In this document: in pieces, positions 24,033-34,390 of the stretch
Position numbering within the stretch: the first letter of the stretch is position 1
Layout: the number at the start of each line of letters is the position of its first letter
DNA from: Cymbomonas tetramitiformis
Lineage: Eukaryota; Chlorophyta; Pyramimonadophyceae; Pyramimonadales; Pyramimonadaceae
Assembly: GCA_001247695.2 (NCBI GenBank)
Contig: LGRX02035096.1
Span: forward strand, 1-64,000
Direction of reading: 5' to 3'
DNA length: 64,000 nt
Made by a program: the position numbers and the translations under genes
Notes under the pieces: model-generated
Told to the model about the DNA's origin: nothing
Databases searched by the model: none
Seen by the model: the letters and a program-made list of their open reading frames with translations, nothing else

Positions 24033-25316
24033 CCAGTGTCGGCTTTTGCAGAATCGTGACCGTTTTTGCAATTCATGTCCGTTTTTGCAGTTCTTAACAG
24101 TGGTGAGTGGTTTTTTCGACTTGCAACTTTCCAACCGCGATATACGTACGATATGCCTAAGCGCCAGTTTAAGTATGAAGATTTCAATGACGCTGAGATG
24201 CTTGCTTTGCATGCGGAACAACGATTCCAACGACGGACTTGTGTTGCTCATGAACCGAGTTTCATGAATAGCCCGCCCGCTTTTCATGAGTGCGTGGAGG
24301 TTGAATTCCTCCCCGCCATCAAGCCGATCGACAAAGAGTGGACTAAGAAAGTATTTGATGATGTTCACGCGGATAAAAGCACACGAGTAAAGCGCAGTGT
24401 TGTTCCAAAAGAACAAGTGGCTTTACTTGTGGACAGCTTCAATCCGAAAAACTTCATGGCTGAGAAGAAGATCAAAAGTCGAACATTTGTCGACTTATTT
24501 GCTGCGGGTTCGGAGATCGCAATCAAAACTTAAAACTAATTCTAGAAAGTCTTTTCGGAAGGGGTGAATTCAACTTCATTTCAGTGGACATCGACACTAA
24601 GGCAAAAAATGTGGAGGGCTGGTTTACCTATGAACATCTTTAGTGTTAACGACAACCGGAAAGTAATAGGTCAAAATTTCATTTGTGCAGATGGAATGAG
24701 TGACGCGGCAATCATGTATTTTGCAGAACACTACAAAGATTTTTGCGCGTTTTTGGTGCCTGAGATGTGACTTGCTGACCGTGCTTATCCTCTTCGAAGA
24801 ATGTGGTGGGCGAAAAAGCAAGATGAAAAGCTCATCTACGAGCTCGAGGGTGTTCGCGGCATGCGCTGGAGTGTGTGCGTTAAAGAAAAGCGCAAAGGCA
24901 ACGATCTGTTCGCAAAGACCTCTGTGAAACTTAGCGCTAAGCCAGGATTAGAAAAGGCTTACGCCGAGCGCAAAAAGGCAGCACAAGAAATCGCTTCTAG
25001 TAATGGGGAAGATGCTCTTGAAGATGCTTTGCGGAATGATGCTTCATAGATGCTAGCGATACACCGTTTCTCGGTAGGAACGCTTGTAACATGGAACATA
25101 CCGAAAAATCTAATATCATAGAAGTACATAATTTGAATTATGCATATATGATATTCTTGTACCTGCATGAATGTGTGTGCGTATGAAATGCTTGAATTTT
25201 TGTTATGCTCGTTATGCTTGTCTTTGGCGTGAATATCTGTTGTCGACACTGTTAAGAACTGCAAAAACGGACATGAATTGCAAAAACGGTCGCAATTCTG
25301 TAAAATCCGACACTGG
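24033..25316. mobile_element. TIR element with 70-bp terminal inverted repeats
   Basis: 24033-24102 and 25247-25316 are inverted copies that agree at about 66 of 70 positions, starting CCAGTGTCGG and containing CCGTTTTTGCAATTCATG. Inside each arm GTCCGTTTTTGCA-like blocks are repeated in direct orientation. The 1.28-kb element holds only the decayed methyltransferase-like ORF, with no recognisable transposase, so it may be mobilised in trans. I see no clear target-site duplication. Confidence 0.8.
24153..25049 (+). pseudogene. Decayed methyltransferase-like ORF, copy 1
   Basis: The frame begins MPKRQFKYEDFNDAEM at 24153 and reaches SRTFVDLFAAGSE before a frame change near 24510. A second frame gives FNFISVDIDTKAKNVEGWF, then stops follow. 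The third piece gives GQNFICADGMSDAAIMYFAE, YKDFCAFLVPEM and MRWSVCVKEKRKGNDLFAK, ending at 25049. VDLFAAGS resembles motif I of class I S-adenosylmethionine methyltransferases, and the VDID that follows resembles the acidic loop after strand 2. The same blocks occur in the same order in copy 2 at 28.0-28.7 kb. At least two frame changes and several stops make this copy non-functional. The methyltransferase assignment is inference from motif order. Confidence 0.55.
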
Positions 25317-25754
25317 AAAACTTATGAGTTCTAGCGACATACGAATTCGTCGCTGCGACGATGACAGCGTCATTATTTTGAGATTTAATGTCATTAAATT
25401 TTGTAATGACCATCTCCAAATTCGCCTGCCAGGTCAAAGCATCACAGCACGAACATTGGTGCATATTTTCGAGCACGCGTGTGATTGGTTGAAATTTCAG
25501 ACCCCGGTGCCTTGCGGGAACTTCGTCGGTCCGACCTGAGGTCCAACCTGAGATCGCATGCCGGTGCCTTCCCCATGGGGCGTCGAGCTGAACGTTGCAT
25601 GGATCGCGCACAGCATCCGGTGGCCACAACAAAAGTGGACGTGGTCACCGGGTGACCACGACCATTGACTGAACCACCGTAGATATCATGTGTGCAACAC
25701 GATGGATATTTTACGCCCACGAAACGAATTGGCTGCCGAATTTTGTGTGAAACT

Positions 25755-26790
25755 CGCCATTGGATTAATTTCCGGATTTCGAATTGGTAGCATAATTTAG
25801 TTAGCATAGCAGAGTTTCATCCATCGAACTTCGTAAAGCTAACGTTGGAATCCTTGCGATCTCATGGTGTGTATGCATACGAGCCTTATTTGCGCTCTGT
25901 ACCGTGTTATTGCGCTCGTAAATGTTTTACACTAGAGCTTGACGCATGTCGCGCTTGGCAAAGCATTGTTGGCTTGCACCCAATCTTGGGCTGGAGTGTT
26001 CAAGTAGAGAGAGCATGTAGGCCAATATAACGCCTTATGAGATGGCACTTGCAATTTGTGAGTGTGCGCAAAGCGCTGGCTGCGTCCACTGGGACCGAGC
26101 TGCTCCAAGCTAGATATGCATATAGATTTGTGTATTGCTCGCCCCTATTTGATAAAATATTGCAGGGATGGTAAGCACGAATAAGAGTCCTTACTCACCC
26201 CTTCCCCTATATATTTGGTCGACGGACAAAACCGAGGAAAGTCACTCTCTATGAAGTGCTTACCTGGTTCTTCATGACATGCACGCACAACACACATCAC
26301 ATCGTGGCCACATCATGTGGCGCATGCCATGGTGGCGAAGAGTGATACCCGTCATCGCTCACAAGAACAGCATAGTAACTGCGTGTGAGCAAAGCACATA
26401 TGCGTACTAGAAAAGTGGTTCTCGGTATGCGTGATAAGCGCTGGGAATAAGACAAAATGAGAATGGATACAAACAGGTCCTAAGTAACAAAAGTTGATTG
26501 AGTTCCTGCTCAGAGAGTCTCGAGTTAAAATACATAGTGATTCCGCAAGGCTAACCTTGGGCAAGGCGAAACGTGTTCCAACTATTAGGTGGTGAGCCGC
26601 ATGTTTCAACAAGATCCTTGGGATTTTTTGTGCAAAACAGTCATGTACACCAACCTCTTCACTACAAGAACACTCCGGCAAACCCTGTTGGCTAGCCTGC
26701 AGGTCCAGTACCCACCAAATTGTGGGATGATGCCAGTGTCGCGGTTTCTGCAAAACACACAACATAGCACCCTTCCTGCATCTTCATTGC
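25755..26790. other. Intergenic, no gene seen
   Basis: Unique DNA with short, overlapping, non-descript frames. A GCATACGAGCC frame near 25845 and others show no domain. Confidence 0.4.
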
Positions 26791-26791
26791 A

Positions 26792-27635
26792 GCTTAACCT
26801 CTTAGCCGGTAACGCTATTTCCGGCCAAAAATGCATGTTTTGTGTGGGAAGCGGGTGTGGTGCTCACATACATAAGCATGCCACGGTGATTATATATGTT
26901 TTCGACACCTATCGCAACTACAAATTGAGCTATTGTATGAACATCTATGGCATATATATCGTGAGATATACCGATTATACAAGCAAAACTTCTCCAAATT
27001 TTAGCAATCGATTTTACGCAAAAGCGATTCTTGGTCGCCTAAGGTCTCTTAAGCGGTTGCCGTTAGTACGATGCTATCGGCCTTGGCCATGTTTAAACTT
27101 TTGTCAGTCATATGTTGAGTTAAATGTGCCTACATCTCGATATACGTGGCCTTTTTACGAAAAAAACATGTGATTCTTCAATGTTTTTCATACTTAAGCA
27201 ATGTTTTCCATACTTAAGCGACCAGTCTGCGTGTATTTCACATATAAGCGAGGATGTATAGCCCTTAGCACTCATATATCGATATGTGATGGTTGAATGT
27301 GGCATACCCTGAACATATATGGTCATGCACATTCATATCAACGTCAAAGTTGTCTAAATCATGCAGATTTGAGCCGATTTCCGTTTCAAAATTGGCTATA
27401 AAAAGCATTATTGTCGGTTCAAATTGTTATGAATATGATAAGAGTGTATGTGTATCCCATACAAATCTGACATGGAGTGATGCATGCATGCTCACTATGC
27501 ACACATACCCTAGGTTGTATCATGTCTAGAGTTCGTCTAACCCGTTTTGGTGAGCACACGTGCATGCGAAACCAAAAGGACCGCGGGTGGTTTGTTACGA
27601 TATCGTAACGGCTACCGGCTAAGAGGTTAAAGCAG
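26792..27635. repeat. Possible 844-bp element with ~25-bp inverted ends
   Basis: CAGCTTAACCTCTTAGCCGG at about 26791-26810 is matched in reverse complement at about 27612-27635 (CCGGCTAAGAGGTTAAAGC). The interior is AT-rich and has no transposase-like frame, though CATACTTAAGCAATGTTTTC-type direct repeats occur near 27180-27220. This fits a non-autonomous DNA element, but only the ends support it. Confidence 0.45.
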
Positions 27636-27794
27636 CGTGGTGCCGGCGGGGGTACCTCACTCCTTGCCAGGTCTCGCTCCAGGTAATATAGGACTGCTCG
27701 TGCTTGCAGTAAGTAGGGAAAGGCTACGTACAGTTGTACAAAGTCAATGAACAGATGTTGGAGCCAGTATATTTGGAAAGGTTTTGATTTTCCC

Positions 27795-28030
27795 GGGAGC
27801 AAATTTTCATTGTTTCCGGAACAATTAACTTTTGATTTCTCCCGTAACAATGATTTTTGGCTACGGACACGCATATTTAGGGTTTAGTGAGAGTTTATGG
27901 GGTTTATCCAGTAGTCAGGCACCCTAACAACCTAGAACTAAACCCTGAATGTGCTTTCCCGTAGCCAAAATTCATTGTTACGGGAAAAATCAAAAGTTAA
28001 TTGTTCCGGAAACAATCAAAATTTGCTCCC
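27795..28030. repeat. Foldback element just upstream of methyltransferase-like copy 2
   Basis: 27795-27867 and about 27958-28030 form a long inverted repeat starting GGGAGCAAATTTT and ending AAAATTTGCTCCC, with GGAACAATTAACTTTTGATT in the arm and a ~90-bp loop. The arm carries GTTTCCGGAACAATTAA. It ends 20 bp before the copy-2 open frame. Confidence 0.8.
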
Positions 28031-28037
28031 ATAATAA

Positions 28038-28716
28038 TATAGTTCCTATTTGGAAGTTCAGGCTGCTCGCTTGGCACCTGAAGCATCACGCGATGGGGTT
28101 CCAGTCGAGCAAGTCCATCGCCTCGTCCAAAAGTTCAACAAGGTGAATTTTGTGGACGAGAAGAAAGTGAACTGCAAGGTGATCGTGGACACGTTCGCAG
28201 GAGGCTCAGGCATCCTCGAACAAGTTTCCTCGCAGCTCAAGTCCTCCTTGAAGTCTGAAGACTTCAAGAAGTACGAGTTCGTTAACGTGGACCACCTAAA
28301 CATCAAGAAGAGCATCAAGTTGGACTCTCGCTTGGACATCTATGACGGTCAAGCGAACGGCGGTATTCGCCTCGCTAACTACATATGCGCGCCACCAGAG
28401 GGTGGTGAACTGGTGACCTTTTATGTACTTGGCCGAGAGATGCCGCGACTTCTGTGCGTTCCTACTCCCAGCGACTTGGATCAACCCCACGGAAGCGGGA
28501 ATGCTACAAAGGGCATGGTGGGGTAAGAAATGCCTTGAGAAAAAGGCGTATAGACTTAAAGCATCCGTTGGTAAGCAGTGGATGATTGTCGTCAACTCTC
28601 AAAGGAAGGGCGAAAAGCTTTTCGCCAAAGCCGCTTGCGTGGAGCGTGCGGGTTCGGCCAAGGAAGTGCATGTATATGAGAAGTGCATGAAGGATGCCGA
28701 GGAAACACAAGAATGA
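28038..28716 (+). pseudogene. Methyltransferase-like ORF, copy 2 (one frame change)
   Basis: The frame gives VPVEQVHRLVQKFNKVNF, CKVIVDTFAGGSGILEQ, FKKYEFVNVDHLNIKK, SRLDIYDGQANGG and LANYICAPPEGG. After one frame change near 28405-28425 it continues MYLAERCRDFCAFLLPATW, MLQRAWWGKK, KQWMIVVNSQRKGEKLFAKA and a TGA at 28714-28716. VDTFAGGSG fits methyltransferase motif I. NVDH fits the acidic loop. CAPPEGG sits where DNA N6-adenine methyltransferases have (D/N)PP(Y/F). Copy 1 at 24.2-25.0 kb has the same blocks. The 5' end is cut by the foldback element, so a start codon is not visible. Better preserved than copy 1 but still interrupted. Family assignment is inference. Confidence 0.55.
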
Positions 28717-29561
28717 AACGAAGAATGCGTGTTACAATGATGTGTGGAGTGCGTGAATTTGTATGCTTGTAGTATGCTATGCATACGTATGTTGCAGAGT
28801 ATGCAGTGAACAAAATCTTTTGAACATAAAGTGCCGATAGACACGTTTTGATATTTTTCGTTGCTGTGTAATATGTTGGAAAACCTAGTTTGAATTGCAT
28901 GTTTGCTTGGACGCTCAACTTGGCTGCTAATTCTTGAGCGCCGCCGGTTAGTGAGGGCGATGCGGGAGTCGGTGCAGTGTCACAGTTGAGTCGGACATCA
29001 TGGCAGCTGCCGATGTTGAAGCGCTCCAGATATAAAAAAACATGACGCAATATATGAAATATTAAAAATAACACGAGATATTGGCAAATCAGATGGTAAA
29101 ATAAAGAATATCCTCTGGACATGTCGTTCCGTGCGATTAATGTATAAATCCTGTCCAAAACCAAATATTCATTGCAGAAACGCCATGTGGAAGGCGATAG
29201 GTTTGACTCTGTCTATGTGGATCCTGCACCGCTGCAGTGCGCCCAATTAAAACGCCCTTGCACACCATGCTGGCATGAATCGTACACCCGCCATCATGTT
29301 TTCCCCTGTTGTTTTCCCTTTGAAAGCGGTGAAAGCGAAGTCAAAACCCCCTCAAAAGTGAGGTTTTTTGAGAATATAAAGTGGGGTTGTGCGACCGAGC
29401 GCTATTTGAGCGCTCTATGAGCTTGGCCTTTAAAATACCTTCAAAATGATACCCAACATTATTCCTCGGAAACACCGCCCGTTACTTTAAATCGTGATCT
29501 GGAACTTATAAATTCGGGTTCAATCCCACTAAGTATGTACACCTAGAATGTGAAAGGGCTT
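28717..29561. other. Intergenic, no gene seen
   Basis: AT-rich DNA with no domain-bearing frame. An 82-codon frame at 29172-29420 is not supported by anything else. Confidence 0.4.
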
Positions 29562-30101
29562 TCACATCGTATAAATGTCCCATTCGAATCTACCCGAGAG
29601 TAATCCGCTTGAGCAGGCCCGAACGAGCTGCTCAGCAAGCTCCTCATCCGCAGAATCGCTGTCCTCTCTATCGCTTTCTGAGTCTGAGTCTGAGTCTGCG
29701 TCTGAGTTTGAGTCTGAGTCATCTAAAGAAGGTGCATAATCATCATCGGAGGATGAATAAGCCGCAGTCGATGAATCTGTTGGGGCGTTATTTTCTGGCA
29801 TGGAAGTAGCAGGTTGAGCTGAGGGATTCCCAGCGTGAACAATGATGACTACCGTGGAACCAAGGAACGCACGCTTAGAGCGAACGTACTCTACTTCCAC
29901 ATTTAGAACCTCAAGATCCAGCAAGTTTTTGGAGTCGCGCAAACCGGCCACAACCTTTTCCAGGGTCAAAGCGTATTGTTCTGTCAAGTCGTTCACCGAA
30001 AAACATTTCTCTTTCTCGCGTTTGAACTCGAGATCTGTGATGAGGTTCTCGTCCAGCAAGCCTTTCAATGCTTTCGCTGACGCTACCTTACGAGGAGCCA
30101 T
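29562..30101 (-). CDS. Small protein with helical N-terminus and acidic Ser-Asp tail
   Basis: A continuous 179-codon frame runs from ATG 30101 to TGA 29562. The N-terminus MAPRKVASAKALKGLLDENL with ITDLEFKREKEKCF resembles a SHOCT-like helical segment (a short Leu-rich helix, then an (I/L)T..EF..K helix). Residues ~120-150 form a Ser-Asp-Glu run (SDSNSDADSDSDSESDRED) encoded by an imperfect GAGTCTGAGTCT repeat, which would make a disordered acidic tail. No enzyme motif is present. The product could be a nuclear or chromatin-interacting protein, but that is a guess. The start is the first ATG after an upstream stop. On the other side of its promoter lies a set of AATAAGAAATCG repeats. Confidence 0.55.
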   Translation of the reverse strand: MAPRKVASAKALKGLLDENLITDLEFKREKEKCFSVNDLTEQYALTLEKVVAGLRDSKNLLDLEVLNVEVEYVRSKRAFLGSTVVIIVHAGNPSAQPATSMPENNAPTDSSTAAYSSSDDDYAPSLDDSDSNSDADSDSDSESDREDSDSADEELAEQLVRACSSGLLSGRFEWDIYTM

Positions 30102-30235
30102 TTTTATCTTGGGGCCTCCCTACGGTTGACTGTGTGAAAGTCACTTTAAAGCTGAAAGCTGGCACTCTCGTTGCAGTGGAGAAATTCTGCCGAGACTGTG
30201 AATTTCAAGTAAACTGGACGTCTAACTCTATAAAG

Positions 30236-30460
30236 GCCCTAATAAGAAACCGTAGGCTAGGCATCACTGGCGATCTGGCATCATTTGGCATCCAATAAGA
30301 AATCGCTACGCTACGTCTGACCCAAAACGCATCATAGATTATAACGTAAATAAGAAGTCACACACGCTACGCCAGATCGGGGAATGGGGCGATGCACGAT
30401 TAAGAAATATTTCACGCTCGGAGACGATTTTCGTATGTGCACCAATAAGAAATCGGCATC
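30236..30460. promoter_or_regulatory. AATAAGAAATCG...CGCTACG direct repeats
   Basis: Variants of AATAAGAAACCG/AATCG followed by GCTACGC or GGCTAGGC occur at about 30240, 30294, 30350, 30400 and 30445, upstream of the gene at 29562-30101. They may be regulatory or just a degenerate tandem repeat. Nothing more can be shown from sequence. Confidence 0.3.
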
Positions 30461-30833
30461 GCTAAACCCAAAATTTTGGTCCGTCAGATTAAGCCGCTAG
30501 CGCTAGCAAAAAGTCGCCGACTTCTTATAGACCGCGACTTACAGTAGTGAACAGGGGTGGAGGAGGTGCGATGGCACCACCATACGCCACCAAATGGCGA
30601 ACAGGGGGCGTGGAAGAGGGGCGTGGAGGCGGAGGGGCGAGCGCGGAGTGGTCAGAGCGCTCGTTGGCGACGTCGGAAATGTCGGAGATGAGCCTGGTGC
30701 GTGTCTGGTGAAGTAGCACCACCAGACACCACCAGACCACAGGCAGAGGTAAAATGTCGTTGATGCTCTCGAACAGACACCGACGCCGAGCGGCGGACAG
30801 CGGCCATACGCGCACGCTGGCATTCAGTGGCCT

Positions 30834-31334
30834 TTGCAGCAGAGCGCTGACCGCAGAAATCTGCGAAACCCAAAGCTAGGGTCCCCAAAGGATAACGAAC
30901 TTCTCGTAAACTCAAGTAAATGGAGCGATGGAAGAGTCAAATCGAGGTGGATTTTGACGGGGAAAACGTCGGTGAAGTCAAAAACGTCGTGCGGTGAACG
31001 GTCCTTCCGCCAGAAGCGGTGCTGCTGGCCAGAAAGTCGAGAGCGCGTTTGGGCTTTTGGCGAAAACGTATATTTTTGTAAAATTAACCAAATCAGGCGA
31101 TGTAAAAGCCAATTTGAGGTAGATTTCGACGAGGAAGACGCCGGTCACGTCAAAAAACGTCGTACAGTAAGCCAAATATCCGGCAGGAAAGGTGCTGCTG
31201 TCAAGAAAGGCAAAGGCCTAGTAGATGGTGTCGTTAAACGCGCTGGCTCCGCGCGCAACCAAGGAACAAATGTAGTCCCAAGCAGATGTAAACCCAGCGG
31301 GACAGGTGCAGTCCCAAGCGGGGGTCAGATGTAA
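30834..31334 (+). CDS. Unrecognised basic ORF containing a duplicated segment
   Basis: The frame is open for 166 codons. A segment at about 31100-31200 reads CKSQFEVDFDEEDAGHVKK and GRKGAAVKKGKGLVDG. The DNA at about 30935-31045 is a diverged copy of it, in a different frame (SQIEVDFDGENVGEVKNV before a stop). The second half is lysine-rich, like a nuclear protein tail. There is no ATG near the start and an acceptor-like CTTTGCAG lies there, so this may be an exon or a decayed duplicate. No family recognised. Confidence 0.25.
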   Translation: MQQSADRRNLRNPKLGSPKDNELLVNSSKWSDGRVKSRWILTGKTSVKSKTSCGERSFRQKRCCWPESRERVWAFGENVYFCKINQIRRCKSQFEVDFDEEDAGHVKKRRTVSQISGRKGAAVKKGKGLVDGVVKRAGSARNQGTNVVPSRCKPSGTGAVPSGGQM

Positions 31335-31879
31335 TAAAAGAGCGATGGGCGCTCAGTCAGAGGCTGCGGGATCAAAGGAAGGCGAAACCAGATGAGCAAC
31401 CACCACCAAGTGGTCAAGCCCACAACCTCACGAGAAGACCGAAATATATATATGCGGTGATGTGTATAATTATATATTCGGAGTATCATAGAAACACTGT
31501 GCAAGAGGCAGTGATCACACAACGGATATTCGCAGTCTGAGATGAGATAATAAAATACCATAGGTGTTTTATTATCGGTCGGAACTGACAGAGACGGGCC
31601 GGCAAGATGCAAGTGACACCACAGGGCAAGGGGTGACACAGGAAGAGACAGTCACCCCCAGTTTATGGGGGGCCAAAATGACTGAATACATCCCGGATTG
31701 GGTTCGAGTCCCAACATGCCAACTTTATCCTAATGAATATGTTAGTGGTCGTTTTCTGAGACGTGACGAAGCATAAATGTTGTCGCAATCACGAGAGCAT
31801 GAGGAACACTAAACATAGTGTCAAAACATTCTTGAAAACGTGCATACCCGCGCGAACTCACATTCCCGAGCGCTCATTA

Positions 31880-32215
31880 TATCCCTCATGGTTCAAGAGA
31901 ATTGCTTACTTGATCCGAAGAATGTTGGTACCCGTGGGCTACTAACAGTCCAGGGAATAAGATACGAACCATATGCATTCTCAATATCACGCAGATAGTT
32001 CATATCCATCAAGTCAAATAAGGGCTGCAGGCCTGCCCTTTCCGCTCAGCGACGGAAAACCAAAATGAATGTTGCGATGTCATATGTCTCAACACTCGAC
32101 GGTCTCAACGTCTCAACCGCACGAGAAAATGTGAGATCGCGTCTGACCTCTCCGAATCGCTGAATTGCAAATCGTGATTGTTGATTTTGTCATGTTCGGC
32201 GGTTCTGGGCCGTCA
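31880..32215 (-). pseudogene. Repeated coding-like fragment, copy 1 (partner at 39.1-39.4 kb)
   Basis: Read on the minus strand, this stretch gives FDLMDMNYLRDIENAYGSYL and then VPTFFGSSK. A diverged copy at 39069-39374 gives FDLMHMNHLRDIKHAYGSC and VSTISGSSK. DNA similarity covers about 300 bp, including GCGACGGAAAACCAAAATGA. The shared protein with scattered base changes suggests that a once-coding mobile or duplicated gene is present twice. The family is not recognised. Confidence 0.45.
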
Positions 32216-33295
32216 TCGACATCGACATCGCGATGTACATGGCATGGCCATGGGCATGGCCCATTGCAATTTGCAAAGCTTTAGTATGTGGCACGCCGGG
32301 TCCCCCAAAGGTTCCTACGAGTTTACCTGACGCGTCTCAGTAGCGATTCGCCACGATGCGTGAATTCTGAATGTGAATAGGTGGAGGGATACATGAAGTG
32401 ACACCGCTGGCGCTGCCATCTATATTTATAAGGCCGACTGGATACAATTATACAATAGACGTGTGTCACGGTAAAGATTGTTAGATTCAAGATAGAATAT
32501 TACGAGAGGAATAGATGCACCTTCGGTGCGATAAGTTTTAATTATTTTAAACATAGAATTAAGAATAGTCGATATTGTCAAGTGTCTACTCCGGTATAAT
32601 TCCGAAACGCGAAAGAGAGACAATGTATGGAAGGGGGGGTTCTATATTTAATTATTCCAAACAGTGACGCGAACACCTTCATACCGAATGTGGGCCCTAC
32701 GGGTAGTAGCTAGTTGACTTTAGGCCGGATGAAGTCCATCCCTGCGTCTGGGGTACTATTTTGGGTGCCAAAGGAGGGCGATTTTTTCAAGTGGTCCAGT
32801 GGTTTTTCCACCATACGTAAGGAGCATCACATAGTCGAATTTTTGCTGAGAAATCTGGTTACCATACTTAAGGAGCACTTGATCACTTGGGGGGGATTGC
32901 TTAAGTATGGCTTAACGCTCAAAAGGCGATATGGGAAATACAGTATGAATATCCGCTATTGTACATGTAGTTACGTTTCGGCACACTGTGGATGCATTAG
33001 GCACCCCGGTGAGGCGTATATGGTATCCCCATTGAGTATACACATATGCGAAACTATTTCTTTGACGAAAATGTCACCAAACACTCAAATATCACCGGTT
33101 GTCCGAATTTTCTCTGCTTTACTGCAAACGCCTCGTCCATGACGTGTGTAGCCTGCGACGTCGCGCATAGTAGGGATTGATTTTAAACCCCGGGGACGCA
33201 ACCACAAGTAGGTATGCCGCCACCCATCTCTTACATACTTCAAGATGGGCGTAAATCGGGACGGGTAACGCGAAAGTTGTGCCCCTTTTAGCAAG
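32216..33295. other. Intergenic, no gene seen
   Basis: Contains a short palindromic CATGGCATGGCCATGGGCATGG stretch near 32240 and two related CCATACTTAAGGAGCA / CCATACGTAAGGAGCAT motifs near 32811 and 32862. No convincing frame. Confidence 0.4.
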
Positions 33296-33299
33296 GCAC

Positions 33300-33520
33300 G
33301 GTATCGGTTGCGCCGATAGTTAGATCTATCGAAGTATCGGCGATAATTTCACACTATCACTATCAACCGATATGGTAATGCATCACTATCACTATCGTTC
33401 GATGATGAAAATTTTGAATATTTAACTATCGCTATCGATCGGTTGCGCGCCAAGAAGGTATCATTATCATGCGATAGTGCCACGCGGACTATCTGTTATC
33501 GTTCGATGTTGAGACTGAAA
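33300..33520. repeat. CTATCGATCGG-type repeats 5' of hAT remnant 2
   Basis: Dense motifs such as CACTATCACTATCAACCGATA, ATCGCTATCGATCGGTTGCG and TATCGTTCGATG occur here. They resemble the cluster next to hAT remnant 1 and may be terminal repeats of the same transposon family. Confidence 0.5.
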
Positions 33521-33739
33521 CTATTTGCCCATAACAGATTATGAAGGCACGCATCCCGCAATCCGCATTATCGGCCCTCATCCTAATTGAGTGGCCCACG
33601 GAGTCACTGTCTTGCGCTATGGTGCAGCTTGGGACACCTACATTTGAATTTTGAAATTATTGGCCAATGGGATTTGGGAAATGTGATCCGCTCCCTGCTT
33701 GTTCTCGTACTCGGCTGTGTTTATGTGGGGACATTTACT

Positions 33740-34177
33740 AAAGAGCAAGCTTGGTCGTTGGCTCGAGCTGCTTGGGAACAAGATTGGAAACCTGCGGAGA
33801 AGGAGGTGGATGAACCACCGGCAAAACGGGCTCGCATCGTGAACACTGCACAGTTTAATTTGTTGAATGACGAACGCGATGAGGAGGAGCCGCCTGCACT
33901 TGTTGCACCTTGCTCATTTGGTGATGACGAGTTTGCGCGCTACCTTGCGTTGCCTGATGCACCGCGCTCAATCAAGGTGTCACCCTGGTGGGTTGAACAT
34001 AAAGACATGTTCCCGAATGTCTTTCGGGTGTATAGGCAATTTTTAGCCCCACCTGCCAGTTCAGCGGGTGTTGAGAAGTTGTTCAGTGGAGTGGACCGCA
34101 TGCATGGCGATCTGCAAAAGTGCACCTCCGAATGCACCTTGAAGCACATCATGATGGCTAGTGCGAAGACCAAATAG
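33740..34177 (+). pseudogene. hAT-family transposase C-terminal exon, remnant 2
   Basis: The frame gives TKEQAWSLARAAWEQDWKP, an acidic hinge with PPAKRARIV, DDEFARYLALPDAP, WWVEHKDMFPNVFRVYRQFL, PPASSAGVEKLFSGVDRM and a TAG at 34175-34177. ASSAxVEKLFSG is the hallmark of the hAT C-terminal dimerisation domain. The N-terminal DNA-binding zinc finger and catalytic regions are not seen upstream, so the copy is truncated. It is paralogous to remnant 1 at 6.1-6.6 kb. The frame continues upstream to 33587, but the first part has no family resemblance. Confidence 0.8.
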
Positions 34178-34390
34178 GATAGCTGAAATGTGGTGATTAC
34201 CTGGTTGAGCTGAAGGTGTGTATGCACAAACTGTCAAACTCTGCTGACGGGCCACAACGTGCCTGGATAAGCTGACTAGCTGAGTATGCAGAATCAAACC
34301 AGAAAGCTAGAACGAAACCCTGTGGTTGGCCACACTGTGCAGCGCTCGTAGCTTGCGCGCAATGCTAACTATCGCTAATTAGACGATTAT

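Larger units (their letters stand above)
23325..25754. repeat. Outer inverted repeat around the methyltransferase-like element
   Basis: 23325-23354 is the inverted copy of 25725-25754 (28 of 30 bases, TTGGCTGCCGAA core). 23609-23630 is a perfect inverted copy of 25669-25690 (core CTACGGTGGTTCAG). A GGTCCGACCTGAGGTCC-like block is also inverted between about 23766 and 25530. The arms differ in length because the left arm has ~220 bp more between blocks. They enclose the smaller element at 24033-25316. Confidence 0.75.

Noticed and set aside
31690..31720. Perfect tRNA-like T-arm and pol III B box (GGGTTCGAGTCCC)
   Set aside because: No matching acceptor stem, D-arm or anticodon arm lies upstream at the right distance, so it is not called as a tRNA or SINE.
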